Below are positions 31,492 to 40,175 of a stretch of DNA of 55,689 nt, piece by piece (positions within the stretch are counted from its first letter, which is position 1; each line of letters opens with the position of its first letter). This stretch comes from an uncultured Bacteroidales bacterium. GTDB lineage: Bacteria > Bacteroidota > Bacteroidia > Bacteroidales > Bacteroidaceae. A program made the position numbers and the translations under genes. The notes beneath the pieces are model-generated. The model was not told the origin of the DNA and did no database searches. It was given only the letters and a program-made list of their open reading frames with translations. The stretch spans positions 1 to 55,689 of the forward strand of contig CACYQI010000013.1 in the NCBI GenBank assembly GCA_902776455.1, given 5' to 3'.

Positions 31492-34134
31492 ATGAAACAC
31501 TATTACTTGAGACACATTTTCCTGTGCCTTTGTCTGCTTGCAGGCATCAATGCTATTGCCCAGAGTGTAGAGGTTAACGGCATCACCTACAACTTCTCTG
31601 AGACCGAAGACATCGCCGAGGTGACCACCGGAACCTATTCGGGCAACGTCATCATCCCTGAGTCTGTGGAATTCAACGGCAAGACCTATGCTGTGACAAG
31701 CATTGGCAGCTACGCCTTCTACAGTCAGGGCAGTCTGACCTCCGTTGTCATCCCTGCCAGCGTGAAAAGCATTGGCGAGGATGCCTTCTGCCTTTGCCGC
31801 AACCTCAGCTCCGTTACGATTCCCGAAGGAGTGGAAAGGATTGGCGAGTATGCTTTCTACAGTTGCAGCAGCCTGCCCTATGTGACGCTGCCCGAAACCA
31901 TCACGGAAATCGGTCACGACGCATTCTGCCTCTGCCGCGGACTCACTTCGATCAACATCCCCGAGAAGGTAACAGCCATCAACAGCTTCACCTTCTACGC
32001 ATGCAGCAGCCTGACAGAAGTCATCATCCCCGAGGGCGTGACAATCCTCGACCGCGATGCCTTCTCCTATTGCACCGAGCTGACTTCCGTCATCATCCCT
32101 GCAAGCGTGAAGAAGATAGGCGGCTACGTGTTCTACAACTGCAATAAGCTGGCCCAGATGAACATCCCCGAAGGGCTGGAAACCATTGAGGACAACACCT
32201 TCAGGAACTGCGGTTCGCTGACCTCCATCACCATTCCTTCCACCGTCACCGTCATCGGCGAAGAAGCATTCTCCGGTTGCTCCAAGCTCGAAACACTCGT
32301 CTTCCCCGAGAACGTGAAGGAAATCGGCATCAACGCCTTCCATAACTGCGACAACCTGACCGCTGTCACCATCCCCAGCAACATTGAGATCATCGGCTCT
32401 TCCGCCTTCCAGGGTTGCGACAAGCTGAAGACCGTGACCATCGACAGCGAAGCCATCGCAGCCAGAACCTACACTACGAACATGAGCTTTGCCAACATCT
32501 TCGGAACGAATGTGGAAGCATACGTCTTCGGCAACAACGTGACAAAGATTGGTAAATATGCTTGCTACAACAGCAATGCCCTCACCTCCGTCACCATTCC
32601 CACAAGCGTGACCAGCATCGATGACTGCGCCTTCCAGAACTGCGCCGCCCTGCAGTCCATCACGATTCCCGCAAGTGTGACGGCCATTGGCGAAAGAGCC
32701 TTCATGAACTGCACCCAGCTGGCCGACATCACAGTCCCCGAAAGCGTGACACGCATCGGACGCTTTGCCTTCGCAGCTACTGCATGGTACGTCAACCAGC
32801 CCTACGACATGGTGGTCTATGCAGGCAAGATGGCATACACCTACAAGGGCATCATTCCCGACGACACAGTGCTCGAACTTGAGAACGGCACCATTGGCAT
32901 CGCCGACGAAGCCTTCATGGCAAGAACCGGCCTGGTGTCCGTCATCATCCCCGAAAGCATGAAGTACATCGGCGCAAATGCCTTCAACGCATGCAACAAC
33001 ATGGCCGCCATCACGCTTCCCAACGGGGTGAAGAGCATCGGTTCGGGTGCATTCCATGGTTGCACCGCGCTGAATTACATCGTGATTCCCGCTGGTGTGG
33101 AGAGCATCGAGTCGAACACCTTCTCCGACTGCACCGGCCTGACCGACGTCACATTCCCCTCTGCTCTGAAGAACATCGGCGCAAATGCCTTCTCCGGCTG
33201 CACAGAGCTGAACACAGTTGAGTTCCCCGAAGGCCTGACAACCATCGGCAACGAAGCCTTTGCCAACTGCACGAATCTGCTCTTCATCACCATCCCGGAC
33301 AACTTAGCCTGCATCGGCGTGAGCGCCTTCGACGCTACGCCTTGGTTCAGCACGCTGTCCGACGGACTGATCTATGCAGGCAAAGTGGCCTATAAATATA
33401 AAGGTACGATGCCTCGTAACACCAGGATTGAGATTGAAGAAGGCACGCTGGGCATTGCAGGCGGCGCTTTCGACAACTGCGCTAACCTTAACGCCATCAC
33501 CATCCCCGCAAGCCTGACCAACGTCGGCGATGCTGCCTTCAACAAGTGTTCAGGCTTGAAGACGCTCAACATCTCCGACCTCTCGGCATGGTGCAGAATC
33601 GCCTTCGAGAGTAGCACAGCACAGCCTCTCACCCTGACTCACCAGCTGACGCTCAACGGACAGAAGATTACCGACCTCGTCATCCCAACCGACGTGACAG
33701 AAGTCCTCAAGAACACCTTCTCGGGATGCACAGACCTCACAGCTATCACCATTCACGAGAACGTGAAGAGCATCGACAGCTATGCCTTCGCAAACTGCAA
33801 CAAGGTAACAGTCGTTTACTGCTATCCCCTGGATGTACCCGAGACGGCAGACGACGCATTCACTGGCATCGACCAAACGAAAGTTAGATTGGTAGTGTCC
33901 AACAACTCCATCGAGAAGTACAAGAACCACTTCGTATGGGGCAAGTTCCTGATGGACGGCAGCAATGTAGCCGGTTCGGAAGACATCGAGACGGGCGTTC
34001 GTCCTGCTCATGCACTGGAGGGTGTAGCTCCCGAAGTCTATGACATCAGCGGCCGCAGACAGCAGGCTCTCCGTCATGGCCTCAACATCATCCGAGCTAC
34101 CGACGGCACGACAAGGAAAGTCCTGGTGAAGTAA
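31492..34134 (+). CDS. BspA-like leucine-rich-repeat surface protein
   Basis: The 880-residue protein has a signal peptide (LRHIFLCLCLLAGINAIAQS) followed by many ~23-residue LRR_5-type repeats, such as SIGSYAFYSQGSLTSVVIPA and AFSGCTELNTVEFPEGLTTI. Two non-repeat blocks (AWYVNQPYDMVVYAGKMAY; PWFSTLSDGLIYAGKVAYKY) interrupt the array, as is common in this family. The C-terminus (YDISGRRQQALRHGLNIIRA, ending VLVK) is a sorting-like tail shared with the GH97 protein. BspA-type proteins bind host components or other bacteria and are exposed on the surface. The gene has its own promoter and a strong terminator hairpin. Confidence 0.93.
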   Translation: MKHYYLRHIFLCLCLLAGINAIAQSVEVNGITYNFSETEDIAEVTTGTYSGNVIIPESVEFNGKTYAVTSIGSYAFYSQGSLTSVVIPASVKSIGEDAFCLCRNLSSVTIPEGVERIGEYAFYSCSSLPYVTLPETITEIGHDAFCLCRGLTSINIPEKVTAINSFTFYACSSLTEVIIPEGVTILDRDAFSYCTELTSVIIPASVKKIGGYVFYNCNKLAQMNIPEGLETIEDNTFRNCGSLTSITIPSTVTVIGEEAFSGCSKLETLVFPENVKEIGINAFHNCDNLTAVTIPSNIEIIGSSAFQGCDKLKTVTIDSEAIAARTYTTNMSFANIFGTNVEAYVFGNNVTKIGKYACYNSNALTSVTIPTSVTSIDDCAFQNCAALQSITIPASVTAIGERAFMNCTQLADITVPESVTRIGRFAFAATAWYVNQPYDMVVYAGKMAYTYKGIIPDDTVLELENGTIGIADEAFMARTGLVSVIIPESMKYIGANAFNACNNMAAITLPNGVKSIGSGAFHGCTALNYIVIPAGVESIESNTFSDCTGLTDVTFPSALKNIGANAFSGCTELNTVEFPEGLTTIGNEAFANCTNLLFITIPDNLACIGVSAFDATPWFSTLSDGLIYAGKVAYKYKGTMPRNTRIEIEEGTLGIAGGAFDNCANLNAITIPASLTNVGDAAFNKCSGLKTLNISDLSAWCRIAFESSTAQPLTLTHQLTLNGQKITDLVIPTDVTEVLKNTFSGCTDLTAITIHENVKSIDSYAFANCNKVTVVYCYPLDVPETADDAFTGIDQTKVRLVVSNNSIEKYKNHFVWGKFLMDGSNVAGSEDIETGVRPAHALEGVAPEVYDISGRRQQALRHGLNIIRATDGTTRKVLVK

Positions 34135-34159
34135 AAGCCAGACTCCCCCTATAAACATC

Positions 34160-34215
34160 AAGGGCGGGAAGCACAGATCGGTTTAATACCCGGTCGGCTT
34201 CCCGCCCTTATTATA
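34160..34215 (+). terminator. Strong terminator hairpin after the BspA-like gene
   Basis: AAGGGCGGGAAGC (34160-34172) is perfectly complementary to GCTTCCCGCCCTT (34197-34209); the loop itself holds a CGG/CCG pair, and ATTATATATATAAT follows. Confidence 0.85.
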
Positions 34216-34261
34216 TATATAATGTATAGTCCAAACACAAGGCACTGTCCAACCCCACATA

Positions 34262-34323
34262 GAGTATCGTTTCACGCTCCACGGAGCATCGGGCTACGCT
34301 CCACGGAGCATCGAATCGACATC
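34262..34323. repeat. CTCCACGGAGCATCGGGCTA array, short
   Basis: Two and a half ~22-bp units end in GGAGCATCGAATCGACATCT, the same terminal unit as the array at 34665-34765. The two arrays flank the ~240-bp element copy 3. Confidence 0.8.
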
Positions 34324-34354
34324 TGTGAAGGGTACACTTTTATATCGCTGTTCG

Positions 34355-34610
34355 GCGAATTAGCGCCGAAGGTGCAAAAGACAACAGACGGGGGTGCAAC
34401 CCCCGGTACAATGGCAACAACAAAACTAAGCCCTGAAGGGGCGACAGAATATCTAACTTGTTTGATCACAACTTATTTATGTCTCTGTCGTCCCTTCAGG
34501 ACTTTCTTTACCATCGTGCAATTACCGGGGGTTAACACCCCCGTCTGTGGACTTTCGTCTCTTCGAGACTTTATCAAGCCCCAGTTAGCTGCTTTTCGTC
34601 AGGAAAGCGA
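34355..34610 (+). repeat. Dispersed ~240-bp palindromic element, copy 3
   Basis: It starts TTAGCGCCGAAGGTGCAAAAG, holds ACAGACGGGGGTGCAACCCC and CCTGAAGGGGCGACAGAATA, and ends TTAACACCCCCGTCTGTGG and TTTCGTCTCTTCGAGACTTT. The gap between the BspA-like gene and lpxH holds this element and two CTCCACGGAG arrays, no gene. Confidence 0.8.
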
Positions 34611-34664
34611 ATGGTCTGTCATATAATTTGAAGCGCTCGTGATTTTCCCAAGGCAACAATCATG

Positions 34665-34765
34665 GTTTCACACTCCACGGAGCATCGGCTTACGCTCCAC
34701 GGAGCATCGGGCTACGCTCCACGGAGCATCGGCTTACACTCCACGGAGCATCGAATCGACATCTA
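34665..34765. repeat. CTCCACGGAG array, four copies, before lpxH
   Basis: Four direct ~22-bp units CTCCACGGAGCATCGG(C/G)(T)TA(C)... end in GGAGCATCGAATCGACATCT, shared with the array at 34262-34323. Confidence 0.85.
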
Positions 34766-34830
34766 TGGGATATGCTAAAACATCATAGGCGACGGGGCAC
34801 GACGGCACTCGCCATCGGGTGTGCAAATGC

Positions 34831-35607
34831 CTATGATTCACCCTCTTGATAGCTTTCGAGGAAGAGATGTTCGCCATTATATACGGCGTACGTGAACTGC
34901 GTAATCCAGTCGCCCAGCACAATGACGCGCGTCTGGCGGCTCAGGGCAAGGTCGAGTTCAATGTGGCGATGGCCGAAGATGAAGAAGTCCACTTCGGGAT
35001 GCTCGCACAGGTATTGCTTGGCAAAGAGCACCAGCGGCTCCTTATCCTCCCCGAGATATGGCGGGTCGCCGCCTGCACCATCCTGCAACGAAGGCTCGTG
35101 CTTCAAGCGGCTGTGCTTGGCCCAATTCAGTCCGAAACGCATGCCGAAGGCTGGATGGAGCCAGCGGAAAGCCCACTGGCAGAAGCCGTTGTGGAAGATG
35201 CCTCGTATGAGACGGAACTTCCAGTCCCTGTCTCCCAGCCCGTCGCCGTGGGCAAGAAAAAACGTCTGGTCGCCTATCTCCAGCGTCAACGGCTGCCGAT
35301 GGAGCACTACGCCGCACTCCTTCTCGAGGTAGTCGAGGCACCAGATGTCGTGGTTCCCTGTAAAGTAATGCACCTCGATGCCCATATCGGTCAGCTCGCT
35401 CACCTTGCCGAGGAAACGCGTATAGCCTTTCGGAACGACCGTTTGATACTCGAACCAGAAGTCGAACATGTCGCCGAGCATGTAGATGGCGCCTGCCTTT
35501 TCCTTTATCTCGTCGAGGAAACGCACCAGTCGCCGCTCTTGCTGACGGCTGTGCGGAATAGCGAGACTGCCCAGATGGGCATCGCTTATGAAGTAGACGT
35601 TCTTCAT
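34831..35607 (-). CDS. lpxH: UDP-2,3-diacylglucosamine diphosphatase-type phosphoesterase
   Basis: The 258-residue calcineurin-like metallophosphoesterase carries the metal-binding motifs VYFISDAHLG, MLGDMFDFW, FTGNHDIW, LAHGDGLGDRDW and IFGHRHI. The GD(M)FDFW and HGD patterns match the LpxH/LpxH2 type, which hydrolyses UDP-2,3-diacyl-GlcN in lipid A synthesis. It sits at the inner-membrane face. It is the last gene of a leftward run with the SufT-like gene, radC and the GT2 gene, though repeats separate it from its upstream neighbour. Confidence 0.88.
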   Translation of the reverse strand: MKNVYFISDAHLGSLAIPHSRQQERRLVRFLDEIKEKAGAIYMLGDMFDFWFEYQTVVPKGYTRFLGKVSELTDMGIEVHYFTGNHDIWCLDYLEKECGVVLHRQPLTLEIGDQTFFLAHGDGLGDRDWKFRLIRGIFHNGFCQWAFRWLHPAFGMRFGLNWAKHSRLKHEPSLQDGAGGDPPYLGEDKEPLVLFAKQYLCEHPEVDFFIFGHRHIELDLALSRQTRVIVLGDWITQFTYAVYNGEHLFLESYQEGES

Positions 35608-35631
35608 TATTTCAACTTTTCACCCGTTTTT

Positions 35632-35745
35632 AGTGGTTAGAGGTTAGTAGTTAGAGGTTAGAGAATACCTTTAGCTCCGAAGCCAGTATCCCAAGCTATC
35701 CTCTAACCTCTTACTTCTTACCTCTTACCTCTCTCTTTAACTTTT
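35632..35745. repeat. Long TTAGAGG hairpin element upstream of lpxH
   Basis: AGTGGTTAGAGGTTAGTAGT arms, loop GAGAATACCTTTAGCTCCGA...CCCAAGCTATCCTC, arm CTAACCTCTTACTTCTTACC. Same family as 16437-16580 (inverted) and 25424-25532. Confidence 0.75.
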
Positions 35746-35768
35746 CAACTTTTCACCTTATTGCATTT

Positions 35769-36080
35769 TCACAGAAAGCCCAGTTCCATCTTGGCTTCTT
35801 CGCTCATCATGTTCTTGTCCCATTCAGGCTCGAAGACGAGATTCACTTCTACTTTCTTCAAGCCTGTGATGGTCTCGAGCTTCTGCCGTACATCCTCGAC
35901 TATGAAGTCGGCTGCCGGACAGTTGGGAGCCGTGAGCGTCATATCGACGCTGAGTTCGCTGTTGTCCTCGCTCAACTCAATGCGGTAGATGAGTCCGAGG
36001 TCGTATATGTTGACGGGTATCTCGGGGTCGAAAACCGTCTTGAGCACTTCGACAACCCGTTCCTCTAATGCATAATCCAT
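35769..36080 (-). CDS. MIP18/DUF59-family iron-sulfur assembly protein (SufT-like)
   Basis: The 103-residue protein opens ALEERVVEVLKTVFDPEIPV, then NIYDLGLIYRIELSED and VDMTLTAPNCPAADFIVEDV, the signature of the MIP18/SufT family including the conserved Cys in APNCP. Such proteins help target or mature Fe-S clusters. It is about 66 bp downstream of radC in the same direction and may be cotranscribed with it. Length matches single-domain family members. Confidence 0.9.
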   Translation of the reverse strand: MDYALEERVVEVLKTVFDPEIPVNIYDLGLIYRIELSEDNSELSVDMTLTAPNCPAADFIVEDVRQKLETITGLKKVEVNLVFEPEWDKNMMSEEAKMELGFL

Positions 36081-36146
36081 ATTCTTTATTCTTTATAAGG
36101 CATCTTGTCTGATTCCTGATTCTTTTTCTCCCATCGCTTTGTCCGC

Positions 36147-36827
36147 CTACAGCTTGCCTTCCTCCTTGTAGCTGTAGTAGTCGTCGCCTGCAAAGATGAC
36201 GTGATCCGTCAGACGGATGCCGACGGCTGTGCAGGCTTCTGCTGCCTTTCGCGTCAAGTTGTCGTCGTCGCGGCTTGGCTGCCTACGGCCGCTCGGATGG
36301 TTGTGGCAAAGAACGACGGCAACGGCTTGACCCAGAATGGCATGACGCAACAGGCAGCGCACATCGACCGACGCTCCGGCTATGCCTCCACGGCTCAGCA
36401 GGACAGACCCCTTGACGGCCATTCCCTGGTCGAGCAGCAGCAAGTGGCATTCCTCAATATCAAGGTCTTGCATCTTCGGACGGAAGTAGTCGAACACATC
36501 CGTCGAGCTGTTGATGCGGAATCGCTTTGGCAGTTCTTCCTTTAGGCGCTGGTTGGCAAGCTGACAGGCTGCGATGATGGTCACGGCCCTCGCCTCGCCG
36601 ATGCCTTCATAGCGCATCAGTTCCTGGACGGAAGCCTTGGCGAGCATCATCAGGCTGTCGCCGTAGTCGGAGAGAATGGTACGCATGATATCGACCGCCG
36701 ACTTGCCGGGCACACCGCTTCCGATGAGGATGGCAAGCAGTTCGGCCTTGCTCAACGTGTCAGCACCATTGGCAAGCAGCCTTTCGCGCGGCCGGTCTTC
36801 CGGCGCCCATTCCTTGATTGTCTTCAC
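36147..36827 (-). CDS. radC: RadC-family JAMM protein
   Basis: The 226-residue protein has the N-terminal helix-hairpin-helix region (DRPRERLLANGADTLSKAEL, MLAKASVQELMRYEGIGEAR) and the C-terminal JAMM metal-binding motif VVLCHNHPSGRRQPSRDD. The family was named for DNA repair but its biochemical role is unsettled. Length is normal. It lies between the GT2 gene (upstream) and the SufT-like gene (downstream), all leftward. Confidence 0.93.
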   Translation of the reverse strand: MKTIKEWAPEDRPRERLLANGADTLSKAELLAILIGSGVPGKSAVDIMRTILSDYGDSLMMLAKASVQELMRYEGIGEARAVTIIAACQLANQRLKEELPKRFRINSSTDVFDYFRPKMQDLDIEECHLLLLDQGMAVKGSVLLSRGGIAGASVDVRCLLRHAILGQAVAVVLCHNHPSGRRQPSRDDDNLTRKAAEACTAVGIRLTDHVIFAGDDYYSYKEEGKL

Positions 36828-36970
36828 CTTACATTTAGCATTTAATCATTTTTCCATTACCCTGTCTCACCCTCAACGCCTCTCGGAAGGAAGAGGATAG
36901 TCTCGCCGCGGAAGCCTCTCCTCCTCGGGGAAAGGGTTGGGAGAGCGAGTGGGCGAGGCTGTCGGACTAC

Positions 36971-38071
36971 TCACTTATAGAAGCTGTCCCTGAAGGCTTG
37001 AAGCTCTTCGTTACGTCCGCAAACGCATCGCAGCCACCAAGCTCGGAGGAAACCCGTGCCGTAGCCGATGAGTTGAATGTAGCTTGCCCAGATGGAGAGC
37101 ACGCCTATCTTCATGCTCCTGTTCCTTATGGAGCTGTCTGCAAAGACGAGCAACGAGAAGAGCAGCAGCGGGAGCAGGAATATCAGCATCCCTGCGATGC
37201 CGGCAAAGATGCAGAGCATCGGGCCATTGGCGCAGCCGGGCTTTGGCATACTCCATAATGCCACGAAGCCAAACACGGTCAGGAGCAGGAACAGCAGGGC
37301 AAAGAGCAGGCAGGCAAAGGTGCCGAGCGTGAAGAGCATCGGCAGCAGATGCACGAGTTTCAGGCTGCCGGGATGCCGTTTCATCAAGTTGATGCGGGCT
37401 ATTCCGCTGTTGTGAACCTGCTTGAAGAACTTGCGGAAGTCTGTTCTTCGCTTGTGCCAGACCCACGCTTCGGGGAAGAGGCGACAGCTCGCCCCGCTTT
37501 CGTAGATGCGCAGGCTCAAGTCGATGTCCTCGCCGAAACGCATGGACGAGAAGCCGCCCAGCTGGCGATAGAGGCTGCGACGAATGCCCATGTTGAAGGA
37601 ACGAGGGTAGAACTTCTTGTCCATCTGCGTCTTGGAGCCACGGATGCCACCTGTAGTCAGGAATGAAGTCATGCTGTAACTGATGGCCTTCTGTACAGGT
37701 GTGAAGCTCTCGTGAGCACGGTCCGGACCGCCCCAAGCATCGCATGCCTTTCGGTTCAGCTCGCCGTCGATGGCTTGCAGAAAGTCAGGCGGCAGGACGC
37801 AATCGCTGTCGAGGAAGATGAGAAAGTCGCCTTGGCTGTGCTCCGCGCCGTAGTTGCGCGTCGGCCCCGGCCCGCTGTTCTCCTTCGTGTAATAGCGGAG
37901 CGGCAGTTGGCCGGCATAGCGGTGAACGACGTTCTCGCAGGGAAGGCTTGAGCCGTCCTCCACGATGATGACCTCCATGTCCTTGAATGTCTGCTGAGAT
38001 AGGCTGCGGAGCAGTTCATCGACTTCTTCCGGACGATTATATACGGGTACTATAATTGAATACTTCACCAT
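36971..38071 (-). CDS. Family 2 glycosyltransferase with C-terminal membrane helices
   Basis: The 366-residue protein starts MVKYSIIVPVYNRPEEVDEL (ATG 38071; 21 earlier in-frame residues lie upstream of the promoter-like sequence). GT-A motifs: VIIVEDGSS and FLIFLDSDCVLPPDF (DxD), and a later KRRTDFRKFFKQVHNSG. Three to four hydrophobic helices follow (e.g. LVHLLPMLFTLGTFACLLFA). It probably transfers a sugar from a nucleotide or lipid-linked donor during surface-glycan or lipid synthesis. A -7-like TATCTTTG lies 34 bases upstream. Confidence 0.9.
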   Translation of the reverse strand: MVKYSIIVPVYNRPEEVDELLRSLSQQTFKDMEVIIVEDGSSLPCENVVHRYAGQLPLRYYTKENSGPGPTRNYGAEHSQGDFLIFLDSDCVLPPDFLQAIDGELNRKACDAWGGPDRAHESFTPVQKAISYSMTSFLTTGGIRGSKTQMDKKFYPRSFNMGIRRSLYRQLGGFSSMRFGEDIDLSLRIYESGASCRLFPEAWVWHKRRTDFRKFFKQVHNSGIARINLMKRHPGSLKLVHLLPMLFTLGTFACLLFALLFLLLTVFGFVALWSMPKPGCANGPMLCIFAGIAGMLIFLLPLLLFSLLVFADSSIRNRSMKIGVLSIWASYIQLIGYGTGFLRAWWLRCVCGRNEELQAFRDSFYK

Positions 38072-38104
38072 GCAATAAGGGCTGTTTTTGTGTGCCCCAT
38101 GGTG

Positions 38105-38112
38105 CAAAGATA
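38105..38112 (-). promoter_or_regulatory. Candidate -7 box for the GT2 gene
   Basis: On the minus strand this reads TATCTTTG. The -33 region is not well conserved. The adjoining 38125-38215 stretch has TTCATAGTTCATAG words and lies between the divergent GT2 and serine ammonia-lyase genes. Confidence 0.5.
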
Positions 38113-38219
38113 CAAAGAAAAGTTCATAATTCATAGTTCATAGTTCATAGTTTTTCCCTTTTTTGTCGAATTGTCCTATATTTATGAACTGAAGACGATG
38201 AACTATGAACTAAAAGTCG

Positions 38220-38227
38220 TATCTTTG
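38220..38227 (+). promoter_or_regulatory. Candidate -7 box for the L-serine ammonia-lyase
   Basis: TATCTTTG lies 21 bases before the start codon, matching TAnnTTTG. The -33 is weak. Confidence 0.5.
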
Positions 38228-38247
38228 TCTGTCAAATCATTCATATC

Positions 38248-39459
38248 ATGGAATCGCTGAAAGAACTCTTCCGCATAGGCATCGGCCCTTCGAGCAGTCA
38301 TACGATGGGGCCGCAGGCAGCCGCCATCATCTACCTCGAACGTCACCCCGAAGCCACGGCCTTCGACGTCACGCTCTACGGCTCCCTCGCCGCCACAGGC
38401 AAGGGGCACATGACCGACGTCGCCATCCTTCGCGTCCTCGAACAGCAGGGACACGTCACCATCCACTGGAACCCCACCGTCTTCCTGCCTTTCCATCCCA
38501 ACGGCATGAAGTTTGCTGTGAGCCAGCCCGACGGCTCTCTCTTCGACGAATGGACGGTCTATAGCATCGGAGGCGGTGCTCTGTCGGAAGGAAAGGAAGA
38601 GGATGCACCGGCCGATGACAGCACTTCGCTCTATCCGCTCAACACCATGAAGGAAATCATGGCATGGTGCCAGGAAACGGGCCACACCTTCTGGGAGTAT
38701 GTGGAGCAATGCGAGGGAGAGGAAATCTGGGATTATTTGCGGGAGATATGGCGTGTGATGCAGGAAGCCGTGGAACGCGGCATCAACCACGAAGGTATCC
38801 TGCCCGGGCCGCTCGGACTGCAGCGAAAGGCTCCCATCTACTACACGAAAGCCAAAGGTTACAAGGCTAACTTGCAGAGTTCGGGGCTTGTCTATGCCTA
38901 CGCCCTTGCCGTGAGCGAGGAGAATGCCTCGGGCGGACTCATCGTGACGGCACCCACTTGCGGCTCTTGCGGCGTGCTTCCGGCCGTACTCTACCATCTG
39001 GCGAACAACCACACCTTCTCCGAGCAACGCATCCTTCATGCCCTCGCCACGGCGGGCCTCATTGGGAATCTCGTCAAGCACAACGCCAGCATTGCGGGAG
39101 CCGACGTGGGCTGTCAGGGAGAAGTCGGCGTGGCAAGCGCGATGGCCTCAGCAGCTGCGTGTCAGCTCTTTGGCGGCAGCGTGGCACAAATCGAGTATGC
39201 GGCCGAGATGGGGCTGGAGCATCATCTTGGCATGACGTGCGACCCTGTTTGCGGCCTCGTGCAGATACCTTGCATCGAGCGCAACGCCTTTGCCGCGGCC
39301 CGCGCCCTCGACGCCAACTTCTACGCGTCGCTCTCCGACGGCCAGCACCGTGTCAGCTTCGACCGCGTAGTTCGCGTCATGAAGCAGACCGGCAAGGACC
39401 TCCCCTCCCTCTACAAGGAAACCTCCGAAGGCGGCCTTGCTAAGCTCAGCGAGAATTAG
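38248..39459 (+). CDS. L-serine ammonia-lyase, iron-sulfur type, single chain
   Basis: The 403-residue enzyme opens LKELFRIGIGPSSSHTMGPQ (beta-domain signature) and carries the Fe-S-binding cysteines in TAPTCGSCGVLPAVL, GCQGEVGVASAMA and DPVCGLVQIPCIERNAFA. It converts L-serine to pyruvate and ammonia. The alpha and beta domains are fused, as in SdaA/SdaB types. It is expected to be oxygen-sensitive, fitting an anaerobe. A small terminator hairpin follows. Confidence 0.95.
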   Translation: MESLKELFRIGIGPSSSHTMGPQAAAIIYLERHPEATAFDVTLYGSLAATGKGHMTDVAILRVLEQQGHVTIHWNPTVFLPFHPNGMKFAVSQPDGSLFDEWTVYSIGGGALSEGKEEDAPADDSTSLYPLNTMKEIMAWCQETGHTFWEYVEQCEGEEIWDYLREIWRVMQEAVERGINHEGILPGPLGLQRKAPIYYTKAKGYKANLQSSGLVYAYALAVSEENASGGLIVTAPTCGSCGVLPAVLYHLANNHTFSEQRILHALATAGLIGNLVKHNASIAGADVGCQGEVGVASAMASAAACQLFGGSVAQIEYAAEMGLEHHLGMTCDPVCGLVQIPCIERNAFAAARALDANFYASLSDGQHRVSFDRVVRVMKQTGKDLPSLYKETSEGGLAKLSEN

Positions 39460-39515
39460 GTGGCATGTGTTGTTATTGAAGTTTCAGAAATGATGAAACC
39501 TCTGAGTAGAAACGG

Positions 39516-39533
39516 GTCCTCTCAGGACTTTTT
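39516..39533 (+). terminator. Small terminator after the serine ammonia-lyase
   Basis: GTCCT-CTC-AGGAC (39516-39528) followed by TTTTT. Short but well placed. Confidence 0.6.
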
Positions 39534-39659
39534 CAAGTGGACTCAATTATAGTTGCAAATGCGACAAAGCGGCAGGCCTGCACGAAGCTGGGTCAGCCGC
39601 TATTTGTTATTCTCTGTGGCGCGTTCTGGCGAATTGCAAATCAGCCAGTACGAGGAGAA

Positions 39660-39790
39660 TGGGTGGCTCCTCCCCAAAGAGGGAGGGGCTTGTTGCGGCA
39701 GATAACAGACCCCACCCCTAACCCCTCCCCTTGGAGGGGAGGGGAAGGGACGCAGGGAACCTTTTCCCTTAGAGGGACGAAGCTTCGTCG
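39660..39790. repeat. GC-rich dispersed repeat between the lyase and rsmI
   Basis: Words include CTCCCCAAAGAGGGAGGGG and CCCCTCCCCTTGGAGGGGAG, the same family as at the window ends. No gene is apparent from 39460 to 40175. Confidence 0.65.
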
Positions 39791-39861
39791 GCAATCGCAT
39801 CAACCTGAAAGGAGAATGACCGAAAAACCTTGACAGGATTCTGTGCTGCTGCAAGGGGAAA

Positions 39862-40172
39862 CGGACGATGCCGCGTGGGATGTTTTCCAATACTCCGTGG
39901 AGAGTTGGCCAACTCTCCACGGAGAGTCGAGCGAAACTCCACGTTGTCTTGCCCCTCTTTCCGTGCCGTTTTTGCCCCGAAAGTTTGTTCTGTTTAACGA
40001 TATTGCATGCTGTTTCGACACTTTCTTAACTTTGCTTCCAAAAATCCGCCGTAGTAACTCATTGATTATCAGCAGCAATTAAAAATAAGCCCATTTCCTG
40101 CCTTCGGTGGACAAAAGTGCCGCAGAGACGAAAAGAATGCCTTAAATCGCGTTGGGATGCGAAAAGTTTTGA
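39862..40172 (+). repeat. Dispersed ~310-bp element with 32-bp palindrome, copy 1
   Basis: It holds a perfect 32-bp palindrome (39893-39924, half-site CTCCGTGGAGAGTTGG) built from the CTCCACGGAG word, a CTCCACGTTG unit, TAACTTTG (40027-40034), and a conserved end (CATTGATTATCAGC...AATAAGCCCATTTCC...GTGGACAAAAGTGCC...GCGAAAAGTTTTGACAG). A second copy with roughly 85 percent identity over its right part lies at 48268-48586. No credible gene is inside. Confidence 0.8.
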
Positions 40173-40175
40173 CAG

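Noticed and set aside
39537-39833. 98-codon frame after the serine ammonia-lyase
   Set aside because: Its residues (e.g. TPNPSPWRGGEG) are translations of the GC-rich repeat family, with no conserved start or motif.
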